A DNA stretch of 64,000 nt from Omphalotus guepiniiformis (GCA_028554645.1 JAQOOI010000060.1:23501-87500); one strand, 5' to 3'. Counted from the stretch's first letter, positions 1-11,859 are shown. Notes: generated by a model from the sequence alone, not told the origin. Numbers and translations are program-made.

Positions 1-558
1 CGCTTTGCGATCGGTGAGCAAGTATTACATAACGAAATAGTAGGAAACGACCGTAAACCAATGATTGGTTGACTATTACTACTTAAATTAGAAAGGTTAG
101 AACCTTTTCCTTATAGAAGTAGATACGTTATTTGTAATTGATTTAATAGTTTCTTTAATTTTTATTTGTATTTTCTGTAAGTACCTCTTCACTCCCGGCA
201 GAAGAGTTAAGTTTTCTCCCTCGCTTTGCCTCGCGCAGCGAAGGAAAAGGGAGAAAGGGGAGGTAGCGAAACGCGACAAGTTTTAAAACTTAGAACAGTA
301 GGTGACAAGTATTTTCACTCACAGTACTCAAATTATATAAGAGTAATTAAGTAGAAGCGTCTTATCATATTTCATTATAGCTCCTTCTGTCGCTGGGCGA
401 GAAACTAAAAGATCTAAACTATTATTATTATTTTCTAAATTATTTAAATTAGCAACGTTAGAGTTTAAAGCACCTAAAATTTTTAATATTTGTAACTTTA
501 AATATTTTTATTAATTTATTTTTTATATTAAATTATATAATCTATATCCTTTAATAAA

Positions 559-1299
559 TTATTTAATTTTTAATAATATATATTTAATGGCTCTGGCATT
601 TTCTTCTTCCGCTATCGCTGCTCTTGCTAAAGCAGCAGCGAGAGCAAAAGGGACTTCTTTGCTAAGGCAAGCCGCATAAGCGGAGGTAGGTGACTGAGCG
701 AGTGATAATTTACCCTGCCCGAATAAGCGAGTAGCATTGGCAAGAGAGTTAGTTTTAATAGAAAAAAGTTTATTAAAATTAAAAATTTTATTAATTTGTA
801 TCATTCTATATGTAAATCTAATATAAGGTTGAGGTTTTAATAAACGTTTAGGTACAAAAAGATTAATATTATTTAATAAGGAATGAAATTTTAACACAGG
901 TATAAATTTTTCAATCTTATATAAAATATTAGATAAACGGAATTTTAAATTATAATATAAATTATTTCTTATAAATAGTATAAAATCTGATTTATTTCCT
1001 TTAAATGAATTTAAATTTAAATTATATTTTTTAATAGATGTTGTTAATTTTATTAATTTTTCATTTAATTTAATAATTTTATAAATTAATTTTTTTTGAG
1101 GGTTTAATAAATTAAAATTTTTATTTTTTTTTTGGTCACTAATTTTTTTTAATACTAAAGGACTGCTAAAAAATGGTAAAATTCTTTTATCTATATTAAA
1201 ATTAAGCAAAGGATCCTTAACAGTAGTATTAGAAGACACTCTCGCTTGCTCTCTATCTCGCCCTGCGACAGCTAAGGCTTGGTGTTGTTGGTGGGGCAA
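559..1299 (-). CDS. Hypothetical Asn/Lys-rich basic protein, GC clusters at both ends
   Basis: A 246-codon open frame whose central part (about residues 28-205) is rich in Asn, Lys, Ile and Leu, with many basic residues and no clear membrane helix. Both ends (the first ~25 residues and the last ~45, with Ala-rich stretches such as [10 protein letters not shown]) are translated GC clusters, so the annotated ends are probably not original. The composition resembles fungal mitochondrial ribosomal protein genes (rps3/var1 type), but I see no motif that proves it. Two more short frames upstream on the same strand (1385-1585, 1674-1829) have a similar composition and may be parts of the same broken gene. 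Function not recognised. Confidence 0.4.
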   Translation of the reverse strand: MPHQQHQALAVAGRDREQARVSSNTTVKDPLLNFNIDKRILPFFSSPLVLKKISDQKKNKNFNLLNPQKKLIYKIIKLNEKLIKLTTSIKKYNLNLNSFKGNKSDFILFIRNNLYYNLKFRLSNILYKIEKFIPVLKFHSLLNNINLFVPKRLLKPQPYIRFTYRMIQINKIFNFNKLFSIKTNSLANATRLFGQGKLSLAQSPTSAYAACLSKEVPFALAAALARAAIAEEENARAIKYILLKIK

Positions 1300-1384
1300 G
1301 TCACTATAGTAACGAGGCGCGTTTTGTTTAGAAACGTTATACTTTACTTTATTTAATAGTAGTGGAATTAACTGGGTTAAATCA

Positions 1385-1829
1385 TTAACTTTTTTTTTTT
1401 TTTCCTTTTTTAGATGAAGGGATAGCTTCTTTATTATTTTTTAAATTAGCAACAGTTGTAGCATTTAAAGCAAGAGAGTGGTTAGATTGATGCGAAGAAA
1501 CTATAAATAGAGAAGGTAAATATTTGTTTCTTTGATTTAAAACTTTATCTCTGTTTTTAAATAAATTTTGTTCTTGAAAAAGCATTAATAGAACGAATAG
1601 CCTGGAGATGATATTAATTTTGTAGAACCTGGTAGCACCCTGTAATCCTAAAGAAAAAGAGTCAGCAGATAACTTATTTAAAAATAAACGAAGAATTTTT
1701 ATTATGTTGAGTATTAATATTAAAATTAGAAAGGCGTATATCTTTTTCTAATAAAGGTGATTTAAACGATTTAAGAGTGGGTGCGTGTATAGAAACTTGA
1801 TTTTTTATAATTTTATTGTTATATTTCAT
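1385..1829 (-). pseudogene. Short frames upstream of the basic ORF, likely the same broken gene
   Basis: Two short minus-strand frames. One runs 1674-1829 (51 codons, starts MKYNNKIIKNQV, ends TAA). The other runs 1385-1585 (66 codons) and ends in a Lys/Ser tail made by a homopolymer. A related word also appears further downstream at about 420-480, again on the minus strand (frame containing NVANLNNLENNN, compare TTVANLKNNKEA here). This suggests an old gene broken into several frames by clusters and indels. I do not recognise the product. Confidence 0.3.
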
Positions 1830-1950
1830 TATTTTTAGTATTAAATTTAATATTATGGGATAAAATAAAAGCGATATAAATATTATATAAAAATATGCTT
1901 TTTTTCATTTAATTAAAATTATAACTAATATTCTTGCTTGCCCCCTCCCT

Positions 1951-2056
1951 GCGAAGCTGCGAAGCTGCGAAGCTGCGAAGCTGCGAAGCTGCGAAGCTGC
2001 GAAGCTGCGAAGCTGCGAAGCTGCGAAGCTGCGAAGCTGCGAAGCTGCGAAGCTGC
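1951..2056. repeat. Tandem repeat, 8-bp unit GCGAAGCT, about 13 copies
   Basis: Uninterrupted head-to-tail copies of GCGAAGCT, directly followed by other GC-cluster words. The surrounding 1830-3400 is gene-free: AT-rich DNA with clusters and a polypyrimidine hairpin at about 3215-3300. Confidence 0.95.
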
Positions 2057-2411
2057 TCCTCGCTTTAAGCGGCAGCTAAAGCAGGAACAAACTCTGCTTT
2101 AGCTGCGGGACGCGTAAGCGAGGGAAGGCAACTCACCCTTCCCCAAAGGGGAGGAGCTTGGTGTTTGCTCACCCCCTCGCTTGCTAAGGCAAGGCGTTAA
2201 TAAGATAGAATTAATTAAAATGAAATTAACCTCCAATTATAATTATTATAAAAAATAATGGAGTAGCTAAAATTTAGAATATTCTTAAAAAAGATAAGTA
2301 TAATTTATAAATAATATATTTAAATAAAAAATACTTTTAGCTTCTCTTTAATTAATATATACTTTATATTTAAAGATCTTTTTTTTAATTAAATTTATAA
2401 ATTTTTAAAGA

Positions 2412-2482
2412 AAAAAAAAAATATAGGGGTAAAATAATAAAAGATTAAAACATAGTAAATTTTATTGCGTAAATTTATAAAT
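2412..2482 (-). repeat. Copy of the nad5 3' end and flank
   Basis: The stretch containing ATAGGGGTAAAATAATAAAA and TTTTATTGCGTAAATTTATA closely matches 5471-5540, which holds the nad5 stop codon and 3' flank. It is a short direct duplicate lacking the rest of the gene. Confidence 0.75.
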
Positions 2483-3214
2483 AAAAAAAATATTAAAGAT
2501 TAAAAAAATTGTAAGTTAATACATTAGCTATTGCTTATGCAAGAAACAGATTAAAAATTTTTAATTAGTAACGTTTTGAATTGGTATTATAAAAATTTAA
2601 TTCCAATTGCAGTCGCTACTCTCGCTATCCCTGCTTTAGCTCCCACTATCCTTAGCCATAGGCTAGCTGTGTCGCTGCAGCTTTAGCAGGCATAAAGCGA
2701 GAGTTTAATGGTAACTAATGTGAATTTGAGCAAAGAGTTGCTTCCAATGGTAGCAAGGGCGAAAAAAACATAGAATAAAGTTATAAAAGTTAAAAAATAG
2801 ACAAGTAAACATATTAATGCTTCTCGCTTTTGCGGTTATAAACATAAACTAAAGTACTTTTAAATTATTTTACAAAAATTTTAAGTTTTGGATATTTTTG
2901 TTTCATTCGCATAAGCGACACAACCACTTTCTTGTTAAGGCTATATCACAATCGCAAAGGCGAGTGAGTGGATGCTTGAAATAAAATATAAGCAATCATG
3001 ATACCTAAAACATTAATAAAACAAGCACGGTCACTTTCACTCACTTTCCTTCGGCCTTAGGTCCTTTGGTTTAAAGAAAGAAGTTTTTGGTTCGAAGAAA
3101 GAAGCATAATGAGTCCGTGCATATAGCATAGCAGGGTCGCTCGCCTAATCACTAATGTGATGGCTGCAAAAGCAGCCAGAGATAAACTTATTAAATTTAA
3201 TAAAAACACCAACG

Positions 3215-3302
3215 CATCCCCTCCCCTTACCCTTCCCCTCCCCTTCCCCTCCCCTTCCCCTCCCCCTCCCCTTTGGGGAAGGGGGAGGGGAAGGGGAGGG
3301 AA
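3215..3302. repeat. CCCCT/AGGGG hairpin cluster
   Basis: Many CCCTTCCCCT units run into the complementary GGGGAAGGGG units around a short centre (CCCCTTTGGGG), giving a polypyrimidine/polypurine palindrome. The same architecture recurs at 21660-21740, 39430-39490, 47475-47532, 56055-56112 and 58000-58085. Confidence 0.85.
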
Positions 3303-3409
3303 GCTCACTTTCACCTTTGGTGAGTGAAGCGAGAATATTGTGTTTTATTCTTATTTAATTTTTAATTTTTAATTTTTATTTTTTAATTTTTAATTTTTAA
3401 TTTTTAATT

Positions 3410-3800
3410 AAATTCATATCATTACATACAGAAATAATAAAAAGATGATAAATAAAATAATTAAATGAAATAAAAGATTTTTAATATAAAAATTTTTATG
3501 TTCCTCTTTCAAATTAGATTGAGATTGGTCCCATAAATCTTTATAAAAATTTTTTATCAATCATTCAATAAATTTTGGAAATATTATCTTTGATACATTT
3601 TTTAAATAAATATAGTATAAATAAATAATTCAATACTATAATTTATACATAATATTAAAACTCATAGAAAAGATAAAGTAATACATATTTCTATCCCATT
3701 TATTTTTATTATATTATAGAATCAAGGAAAGTAGTTGATATTATTTTACTAATCAAAAGAATAAATACAGGAATTAAATAAATTAATCATTTTTTGATTA
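3410..3800 (-). pseudogene. Degenerate plasmid-like two-helix membrane protein
   Basis: No long open frame, but one minus-strand frame reads a polar stretch (KFIEWLIKNFYKDLWDQ, with TGA as Trp) followed by a hydrophobic segment (FHLIILFIIFLLFLYVM). This has the layout of the two-transmembrane family at 21186, 34484, 39548 and 42193: helix, short basic linker, helix. It is broken by stops and frame changes, so I call it a remnant with low confidence. Confidence 0.3.
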
Positions 3801-4041
3801 ACCTTCCACCTTTCGCATAGCGGGTGCTTGAAATAAAACTAAATAAAAAAAACTGTTTTCCTCCTTTATCTACATTTCATATAGACTCTATAATACTATT
3901 AACTAATTTGGCATTTCTGTCTTTATTTACTTGAGGACCACAGCTAAATAGCTAAAAAATAACAAAGGTATACCAATTTTATTAAATTTGTGAGCTAATC
4001 TCTTTCGTTGTATTATCATCAGTTCATTCTCAGTTATATTT

Positions 4042-4330
4042 TTAGGAGAGTATGAAGTATCCAATAACAAATTTGTTATAACTATTTAATAAGGCTCTAT
4101 AAACTAAAAAGGGACTTACTAATTGAAAAGCTGCTAATGCCATATCTGCTTGATCAATTTTTTTTAATGCAGATAAACTAGTTTCTTGTAAATTTTGTAA
4201 TTCAGAATTTAATAATTTAAGTTTCTCCTGTTCTGCTTCAACATTTTGTATTTTTGATTCTAAATTATTTTTAGTTTCTTCTAACTCTATACTTAGTTCT
4301 TCTACTGATTTTCCATTTAATTTATTATCC
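4042..4330 (-). pseudogene. Plasmid-like coiled-coil protein fragment, SYNK family
   Basis: An open stretch without start codon reads about 60 residues of coiled coil (Glu/Lys/Leu-rich, words such as ELSIELEETKNNLE), then ALAAFQLVSPFLVYRALLNS and the word SYNKFV. The last word recurs in two other degraded frames, SYNKYV at about 10.2 kb and SYYKFV at about 12.14 kb, both followed by RPFPT. I take the three as paralogues from mitochondrial plasmid-type DNA. A GC cluster (4330-4345) truncates the 5' side. Function unknown; the shape suggests a membrane-anchored coiled-coil protein. Confidence 0.5.
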
Positions 4331-4459
4331 TCTCGCTGCAGCGAACTAGTGATAAAGATAATAAAGTTGATATTGGATAATTATATAATAAAACTAAAAC
4401 ACCACGATAAAAAACCATTTTCTTTTAATATTTGTTCTCGCTGCGCGAAAGGTATATTT

Positions 4460-4963
4460 TCATTTGTAATAAACACTTTTTAAAATTTTTGGTAATAAAC
4501 CGAAAAAAGGATCATCTTTATCTACATTTTCAAAAGGATCATAATTTGGATCATAATCAGAAGAACTGTCGCTTGTTACATACCCCATAAGGGGAAAGGA
4601 ATTTAATTCACTTAAGGGTTCAGCTAGAGATTGTGTTGGTTGCTGCCCTTTAGGTAGCGAAAGATTGTCGCTCTCCGCAGGAGAAGTGGGTTGCAAAGCA
4701 AGAGGAACATTTGTTGGAATTGGAAGAGAATCTGCACCCTTGTCTAAGCTAGAGGGTTAATTGTTAGGAACATTTATTTCTTGTAAAAGATCAATTGCAC
4801 CCTGTTTATTTTTTTTAGGGTCAGAACAAAGATGCACTGAAGTATGAAATTGTTTATGCATTACTGTACTTATAGTACTCAATGCTTTAATAGTAAAAAC
4901 GGTATTAATTCTAGTTAATTTTAACATCATATAAATAAATAAATTTTTTAGCAATTTTGGCAT
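4460..4963 (-). pseudogene. Plasmid-like ORF with one in-frame TAA
   Basis: From the ATG at 4963 a single frame runs to 4460 apart from one TAA at 4757-4759. Residues 1-68 contain a weakly hydrophobic stretch and basic residues; the rest is acidic and Ser/Pro-rich, ending near DDPFFGLLPKILKSVYYK. Because reading continues in the same frame with plausible composition after the stop, a point nonsense mutation (or base-call error) is likelier than two separate genes. The coiled-coil fragment at 4042-4330 follows on the same strand and could be its continuation or neighbour. No known function. Confidence 0.45.
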
Positions 4964-5020
4964 TCGAAAAATGAATTTTTTTGTTTTTATTAAAAACCAA
5001 ATAAATTATAAAAAAAAATT
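4964..5020 (-). repeat. Copy of the nad4L upstream leader
   Basis: The sequence around AAAAATGAATTTTTTTGTTT followed by a run into AACCAAATAAATTATAAAAA matches the leader directly upstream of nad4L (7820-7895) and the one at 11355-11440. It is one of three copies in the window. Confidence 0.65.
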
Positions 5021-5511
5021 AACTTAGCAATAATTCGTTTTAATGAATTAAACTCTTTCATTAAAAATAAACTTTATATAAAATAGAGAAGTTGGACTTA
5101 TTTTACAAGTTTTAAAATTACAAAACCTTATAAGAATTTAATTATATATTGTTTATTAAGTTATAAATAATTGAAAGCTATTTATAAAAAATTTTTATAT
5201 ACTACTACTAGCTTATGCGTCTAAGAAATAGACATTTAATTAAAATAGAGGTAAATAAATTAATTAAGATAAAAATTTGTTAAATTAAATGATAATAGGC
5301 TAAAATAAAATATATTTATTTTTAATTTATAGTTGCTAAGGCTCTCTCTCGCTCCCCTTTCTCCCCCCCCCTCGCTCGCGCAGCGAGAGCGAGCTAAAGC
5401 AGGGAGGAGGTATAGTAGAAGTAGAAGTAGACGTAGACGTAGACGTAGACTAGCGAGAGGTAAAAAAAAATATAGGGGGTAAAATAATAAAGATTAAAAC
5501 ATAGTAAAATT

Positions 5512-7518
5512 TTATTTGCGTAAATTTATAAATAAAGAAAACATTAATATTATTATTATACGTGTAAATTCATTTATAGTTTCATCAAATATTAAAGTAC
5601 TAAATAATACAAATAGGAAAAATAAAAATCCTATTGTAATATAAAGAGCATATGTAGTAATAACACCTGAATCTAATTTAGAAATATCTTTAGCAAATTT
5701 AACTATAGAATTACTTAAACCATAAGGTCCTACTAATTCGATAACTCCTCTATCTATTTGTTTTGAAACAGAATAACCTAATTTAAATCCATTAGAAATA
5801 ATATAATTATTATAAATTATATCAAAATAATATTTATTATTGAATAAATTATATAATTTTTTTCCTAATGAAGTTTCAGTTAAATTTACTAAAATCTCAG
5901 GAGTTTTAAGATAAAATATTAAAGCAGATGTTGCACCAATTAAACTTAGTATTGAGGGTAATAATTTTAATCCAAATGCTTAAAGAATATTCTGCTTCAA
6001 ACTAAAGTAATATTATTAGGATGAATAAATAAAGAATTACCAAAAGAAGTCAGAACCTATTCCTACAAACATATCAGAAAATAAATATCCAAAAAAAATA
6101 CTAAATAATGATAACACTATTAATGGAATAATTGCTGCTGAGTTTGATTCATGACTATTTAAATAAGATTGTTTATTTCCATTAGGATTAATAAGGAAAA
6201 CTAAACTAATTAATCTAAAACTATAAAATGCAGTTAAACCTGCTGTAATTGAACCTAATATAAAAGCATACATTTGACTAAAACTATAATTACCATAAGC
6301 TAATTCAATAATTAAATCTTTACTATAGAATCCTGTCAGAAACGGAGTCGCTAATAAAGATAAAGTACCTACTAACATTACTGAATAGGTAAGAGGTAAA
6401 AAATTTAATTAAACCACCCATTTTTCTTACATCTTGTTGATCAGAAAATGAGTGTATTACAGCTCCACCTGCTAAAAATAATAAAGCTTTAAAAAATGAG
6501 TGATTTACTGTATGAAATAAAGCTACATTATATTGTGAAAGACCGACAGCCATTACCATATAACCTAATTGTGATATTGTACTCATAGCTATAATTCTTT
6601 TTAAATCATTAGCTACTAAACCACAAGTGGCTGCCAAAGAATGCAGTAGAAGGCACCTACTATTGTTATTACTAATAAAAGCTGTTGGGCTATACTCTAA
6701 TATAGGTGAAACATCTTAATAGTAAATAGATACCCGCTGTAACTAGAGTAGCAGCATGCAGTAAAGCAGAAACTGGAGTAGGAGCCTCCATGCTACCAGG
6801 CAACCAACTATGTAAAGGTATTTGAGCTGATTTAGCTGAAGCACCACCAAATAAAAAGTAAAGCAATTATAGAAATAGCTGTTTCGTTCATATAAGGTAC
6901 TAATGAAAATTACAGAAGAATAATTTAAAGATCCAAATAAAGCAAATATTGCCATTAAATCCTATACTTAATAACATATCACCTTGTCTGTTGACAGTAA
7001 ATGCAAGTATAGCAGCTTTATTAGCTTGTATTCTTGTAAAATAAAAATTAATAAGCAGATAAGAAACTACTCCTATCATTTCCCATCCTACAAACGTCAC
7101 AAAAAAAGTTAGCTCCAGTTATTTAAAACTAAACATTCCAAATGTAAAGGCTGAAAGATAAGAAAAAAATCTTTGATTGTGAGGATCAGAATGGTAAATA
7201 ATAGATACTATATATATGAATTAAAGTTAGAACAATATAAAACAGCTAAAGCTAAACTAATTGTTAATTGATCCAAAAATAAATTCTCAAGCTATATATA
7301 ATAATTCAGAATCTATTCCATGTTCCTAATTTAATATAAACAGGAGAACCACATAAACATACCTCATAAAAGGGCAATTGTAATAAAATAAAAAGATGAA
7401 AAATCCTAAACATACACAAAGATATAATTTAGTGAACCTGTTACACCTAGTTTTCTACCTAGGAAAACCTGCTGAAATTGAACCTAATAATGGTGATAAT
7501 AAAAATTAATAAATACAT
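5512..7518 (-). pseudogene. nad5: NADH dehydrogenase subunit 5, many one-base frameshifts
   Basis: Encodes the large antiporter-like membrane subunit of complex I. The start ATG (7518) follows the nad4L stop by three bases; the TAA is at 5512-5514. Recognisable segments in order: [98 protein letters not shown] and LLATPFLTGFYSKDLIIE, then an uninterrupted C-terminal stretch (about 5512-5985). Between these the frame shifts about fifteen times, nearly always by one extra base that repeats its neighbour (for example near 6408, 6633, 6653, 6692, 7118, 7345 and 7456). Residues between shifts are well conserved, which is unusual for an old pseudogene. Either a recent dead copy or uncorrected sequence; see findings. 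Confidence 0.85.
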
Positions 7519-7521
7519 TTT

Positions 7522-7789
7522 TTAGTTTCTTATTGAAATTGTTCCTCTAATCTATAAAATGCAACAAGAATACTAAACCAATTAAACTGATTCTGCCTCC
7601 AGCAACAGATATAATATAATACTGAAAGTTTGTCCAGCATTATCATCAAATCCAAAGGAACTTATTAAAACTAGCAGAGTAACAGCTAATAGCATTATTT
7701 CGATGGCAATGATCATAAGGATAATATTTTTTCTATTTAATATGAATCATAATATACCTATTAAAAATAAAAATTATTGATAAATTCAT
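7522..7789 (-). pseudogene. nad4L: NADH dehydrogenase subunit 4L, frameshifted
   Basis: Small complex I subunit. The ATG is at 7789 and the TAA at 7522-7524, 268 bp in all, one base off a multiple of three. Conserved words are readable: LNRKNIILMIIAIEIMLLAV, TLLVLISSFGFDDNAGQTFS and, in other frames, SVAG and VAFYRL. There is an extra T early on and several single-base changes after the DNAGQTF word. It sits immediately 5' of nad5 as usual in fungi. A truncated second copy of the 5' half lies at 11244-11332, also frameshifted, so no intact nad4L exists in this window. Confidence 0.85.
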
Positions 7790-7923
7790 TTAGTTTAAAT
7801 TTTTTGTTGAATATACTACGCAGTTTCTTGAAAAATGAAATTTTTTTTTTATTTTTTAAAAACAAATAAAATTATAAAAAAAAAAATTAATTATTAAATT
7901 AAAAAAAAGTTAATCGCGACCTC

Positions 7924-7966
7924 ACCTGCTAAAAATAATAAAGCTTTAAAAAATGAGTGATTTACT
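7924..7966 (-). repeat. Short duplicate of an internal nad5 segment
   Basis: The 40-odd bases reading CACCTGCTAAAAATAATAAA and then GCTTTAAAAAATGAGTGATT match nad5 at about 6465-6512 (the VNHSFFKALLFLAGG region). The copy is isolated, upstream of nad4L. Confidence 0.8.
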
Positions 7967-9440
7967 GGTGCTGAGTGTATGTGGGTTTAATCTACTTTAC
8001 TCCTATAAAATAGGTATAAGTAAATTTTAACTGAAAAGCAAGCTAGCAAATAAGCAAATAATCCAGGCAAACACCTAATAAATTTAATATTATTTAACAA
8101 TAATAAATATATTTTTAAAGTAAAATGTTAATAAAAATTAATAAAAAATTTATTACAAATATTTGTTTTAAAATTATTTTTTTTTAAAATTAGATTACTC
8201 TCGCCCCTCACTCACTCGCTTATGAAACGAGTTAGCGCTGCGAGAAAGTGATAGTGAGCGACCCGCTCACCCTCGCTCCCTCGCTCTCGCTGCTGCTTTA
8301 GCAAGAGCGACAGCTAAAGCAGGGTCGCGTATTGCCTAAGCAAGAGGGAGCGGCTCACTCGATTTCCCGCCCCTGCCTGCTTTAGCAGGCAAAGGTGGTG
8401 CTAAAGCAGGGAGCGTTTGTGAGTGAGAGTAGAGCGATGGTTATGGTTATAAAGCTACAATATTAAAGTAATTATAATAATTATTAATATTAATATAGAC
8501 TACGAATAAGCACTACCTTCCACCACACTCGCTCTTACTCACCTTTTACCGACCACCGACCACCTTTGGTAAAGGGTTTATGTGATTGGTGATTGGTGAA
8601 TGGTGATAGGTTATTGGTGGGGAGGGCTACAGTACCAGCCTAAAGAAAATTTATTAAACTCTTTATCTCTACCTATTGCTTTGGCAGCTTATCGACTAAG
8701 TGAGCAAGAATAAATAAGTAAAAGATCAAATTTTTCTTTTTAATAGAGGAGTTACGTAGCGGGGGAAATTACTCTAAATAATAATTTCATAATAAATAAT
8801 AGGTTATTAACAAATGAAATTGTTCATAAGTGCTGATGAAAAAAAAATATATTAACATAGTTGATAGTATTAGTTAAAAATCTTTGTAAAAAGAGGAATT
8901 ATTTAAAAAGTAAGAGTTCGAGCGTAGGAGCTGTAAATAAACTTTAATAAAAAAGAGTTATCACCTCACGTTCCCTCCCCTTTCACTTTGTCCCGCAGCT
9001 AAAGCAGTACCTTGCTCCGCAAAACGGGGGGGGGGAGGGGGTCGCTTGCCTAAGCAAGCGAGGGTGCGACACCGAAAGGAGAAATAGATAAAAACAGACC
9101 TATAAGATTTATAAAATAAAAAGTAATATATAGATATTAACCTGTAAAAGACTTTCTCTCTCGCTCGCCTCCTTACCTAGCTTTCCTTGCTAAAGCAAAG
9201 GAGCGAACGGGAGGGAGCAACACGACCACTAATGTGTATGTGAGCGGCTCACTCACTTATGCACGCTATCACCTAAAGTGAGGGGGGGGCCCGCGTAGCG
9301 AGGCTAAGGCAATATCACCCTTTTGCTTTAAATGCTAGCAACTAAAGTGAAAGTGAGCGAAGGCGACTAAGTGAATAATTGAAAAAATTTTATTACTCAT
9401 GCCTTAAGCAACTGAGCGAGACAAAAATTAAACAAATAAA
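7967..9440. repeat. Gene-free DNA packed with GC clusters
   Basis: I see no gene. AT-rich stretches alternate with clusters built of TGCTTTAGCA, GCATAAGCGAG, CACTAATGTG and poly-G runs (9028-9047, 9287-9292). At 8560-8630 there are short near-repeats of GATTGGTGAT type words. Confidence 0.7.
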
Positions 9441-10920
9441 ATACAATATTAATATAATAACATAAAAAAACTAATTCGGCTTTACATCTATCTTTGTAAT
9501 AACTTAAAAGTTTTTTATTTTTAACCACTTTTATTAAATAATTAATATATCTATTTAATATACCAGGTAATAATTTTTTCGCCGTCCACCCCGCCCCTCA
9601 GCTAAAGCAGGCAAAGCGAGGGGAAAGGGGAAAGGAGGCGCTTGATATTTCACCTTTTCTTTCTATTATATCTAATAAATATAGTGTAATAGCATTTATA
9701 ATTATAGGAATCAATATAATAAATAAATATAATTTTTTTAAAATAATAATATATATCAATTTTCAAATCTTTTATATTATATATCAAACTTATTTCTATC
9801 TCGCTGGTCAGCGCAGCGACAGCTAAAGCAGGCGCCAAACATAAAGAACATTAATATTAAAATTAGTATTATAAAACCTTTAACTCATATATTTACTTTT
9901 TTTAAGTAAAAAGAATCAACCAAAATTATTTCGCTCAGGCCTCCTGTTAATTTACTATCACTTTTACACTTGCTGCTTTTAGCAAGAGCAGCTCGATATT
10001 TTTTTTTGGTAAACTTTGTTTTACTTCAAAAAGCCCACTTCTCGGTCTAATCTGTCGCTGCTCGCGCAGCGAAATAAAAGAAAATATTAGTGCAGGTGCT
10101 ATTAGACCCAGCAAATCAAAATCTACTAAAAGTTCTAGTCATTTTAAGAGTTTTTAATTCTTCAGGCGACACATTGTAGGAAAAGGACGAATAGCTACAT
10201 ATTTATTATAAGACTTTAATAATAAACCATAACTAACCAAAGAAAAACCCATTTCCATATAATTAGGTTTTATATTTATATTTAATTTATCTTTAAATTC
10301 AATAGAATTGTTATATATTTCTAAACAATGTAATATTACCTATTTTTTCTAAAGGTGTTAGTTCTTTTAATATTTCATCACCAACTTTTTTTTTAAGACT
10401 ATATGAACTATCTTTTGATAATACTTTATCTACTATATTACTTAATTTTAACTTTCAATAAAATCTTGGCTATATCCTTTCCCCTCGCTCGCGCAGCGAC
10501 AGCTAAAGCAGGAATGGGGAGAAGCACACTGATCTAAAACTTTCAGAACTTCTTTAACCACTCGCTGCTGCTTTAGCAAGAGCATAGAGGCATACACACT
10601 TTCATCCTTAACTTTATCTTTAACTAAACCCTTTATCTTTAGCATAATTAGGAAAATGCTTCCTCATAACTTGAAACATTATTTTTCCCATTATTAAAAA
10701 TAATCTATAACTTCTTTATATTCTTCAGATACCATTAATATTATTATTTGAAATTTCTTTCTTTTAATTTAATAAACTTTCTTTTATTTTCATTACCCTT
10801 TTCTGTAGTAAAACTTATATCTTTAAAACTACTAGAAGCTTTTTCAAAACTACTAGAAGCTTTTAAATTTTTAATTCTTCTTTTTAAATCCTTATCACTT
10901 AACAAAACATACACTTGAAT
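9440..10920 (-). pseudogene. Degraded plasmid-like ORF cluster, second SYNK-family member
   Basis: Several minus-strand frames are readable but none is intact. From 5' to 3': a polar stretch with the repeated word KASSSF (about 10830-10870); frame 10448-10645 with KDKVKDESVYAS, cut by a GC cluster that adds CASPHSCFSCRCASEGKG; a frame with KKVGDEILKELTPLEKIGNI (about 10340-10410); then SYGLLLKSYNKYVAIRPFPT (about 10170-10225) and a hydrophobic tail; finally a frame around 9480-9560 with KVVKNKKLLSYYKDRCK. The SYNKYV-RPFPT word ties it to the frames at 4042 and 11860. I infer an integrated plasmid gene that was broken by clusters and indels. Confidence 0.45.
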
Positions 10921-11129
10921 GAAATCCCCTTAATTTAATTATTATTAAAATTGCAAGACTTTATCGCCCCCCCAGCTTCTAGCAGCCCCTCGCTCCGCGC
11001 TTGGGTTGCGGAGATAGGGAGCAACTGCAACACCCCTTTTTATCACTCTTGCCTGCGGTTGCCTTAGCACTAAGTGAGGCGTTGGAGTGAATATTTAATT
11101 TAATATTTATAATTTTTAGATTTATCTTT

Positions 11130-11345
11130 GTTTTTTTTTTTAAATCAGGTTTAGCCTTAAATAAAATTAAATATAACAACTGTGAGTTAGTTTCATCTAT
11201 AGAAAAAACTATTTATTCCCCCAAAAATAAACTGCGATAAATAAATTGTGGCAATGATCATAAGGATAATATTTTTTCTATTTAATATGAATCCTAATAT
11301 ATCTATTAAAAATAAAATTATGATAAATTCATTAGTTTAAATTTT
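11130..11345 (-). repeat. Chimera of cox3 3' end and nad4L 5' end copies
   Basis: 11130-11243 copies the cox3 C-terminal region and 3' flank (compare 12925-13045, shared words AACTGTGAGTTAGTTTCATC and AAAAATAAACTGCGATAAAT). At about 11244 it switches to a copy of the nad4L 5' half (GCAATGATCATAAGGATAAT, compare 7705-7789), with the nad4L leader copy following to 11440. The nad4L piece has an out-of-frame stop (ATGAATTTATCATAA), so it is not functional. The junction is the kind expected from recombination between short repeats. Confidence 0.8.
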
Positions 11346-11859
11346 TTTGTTGAATATCTTACGCAGTTTCTTGAAAAAAATGAATTTTTTTTGTTTATTT
11401 TTTTAAAAACAAATAAATTATAAAAAAAAAATTAATTAATATTTATTACAATCATTTTTTTTTAAATTTTAATAAGATTACCAAATGATTATAAATATTG
11501 CTAAATAAATAAAATAAATATAATAAGCATTACTATATATATTGATAAATTTATATAACAATGCTTTTTAAATTCTTTAATACTTTCTTTATTAGAAACT
11601 TAATTCTTCAAAATCTGTTAATCAATTTATTAAAAATTCAGGTAAAAACTTCAGATATTTTTATATTTTTATTAATAAATTTGTTCAATAAAAATAAATT
11701 CGATAATGATAAATAAAAGTTAAAGACCAAGATAAATAAAAAAAATAATTTAAAATACAATATTGTATTTGTTATATCTAAATCAATATCAAAAAAAACT
11801 CCTAATAATTTTAATATTAATAAAACACCAAGCGCGCAGCGAGAAAATTTAAAAAATAG

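Noticed and set aside
559..1299. Assignment of this basic frame as rps3.
   Set aside because: Composition fits, but I can point to no diagnostic Rps3 motif, so it stays hypothetical.
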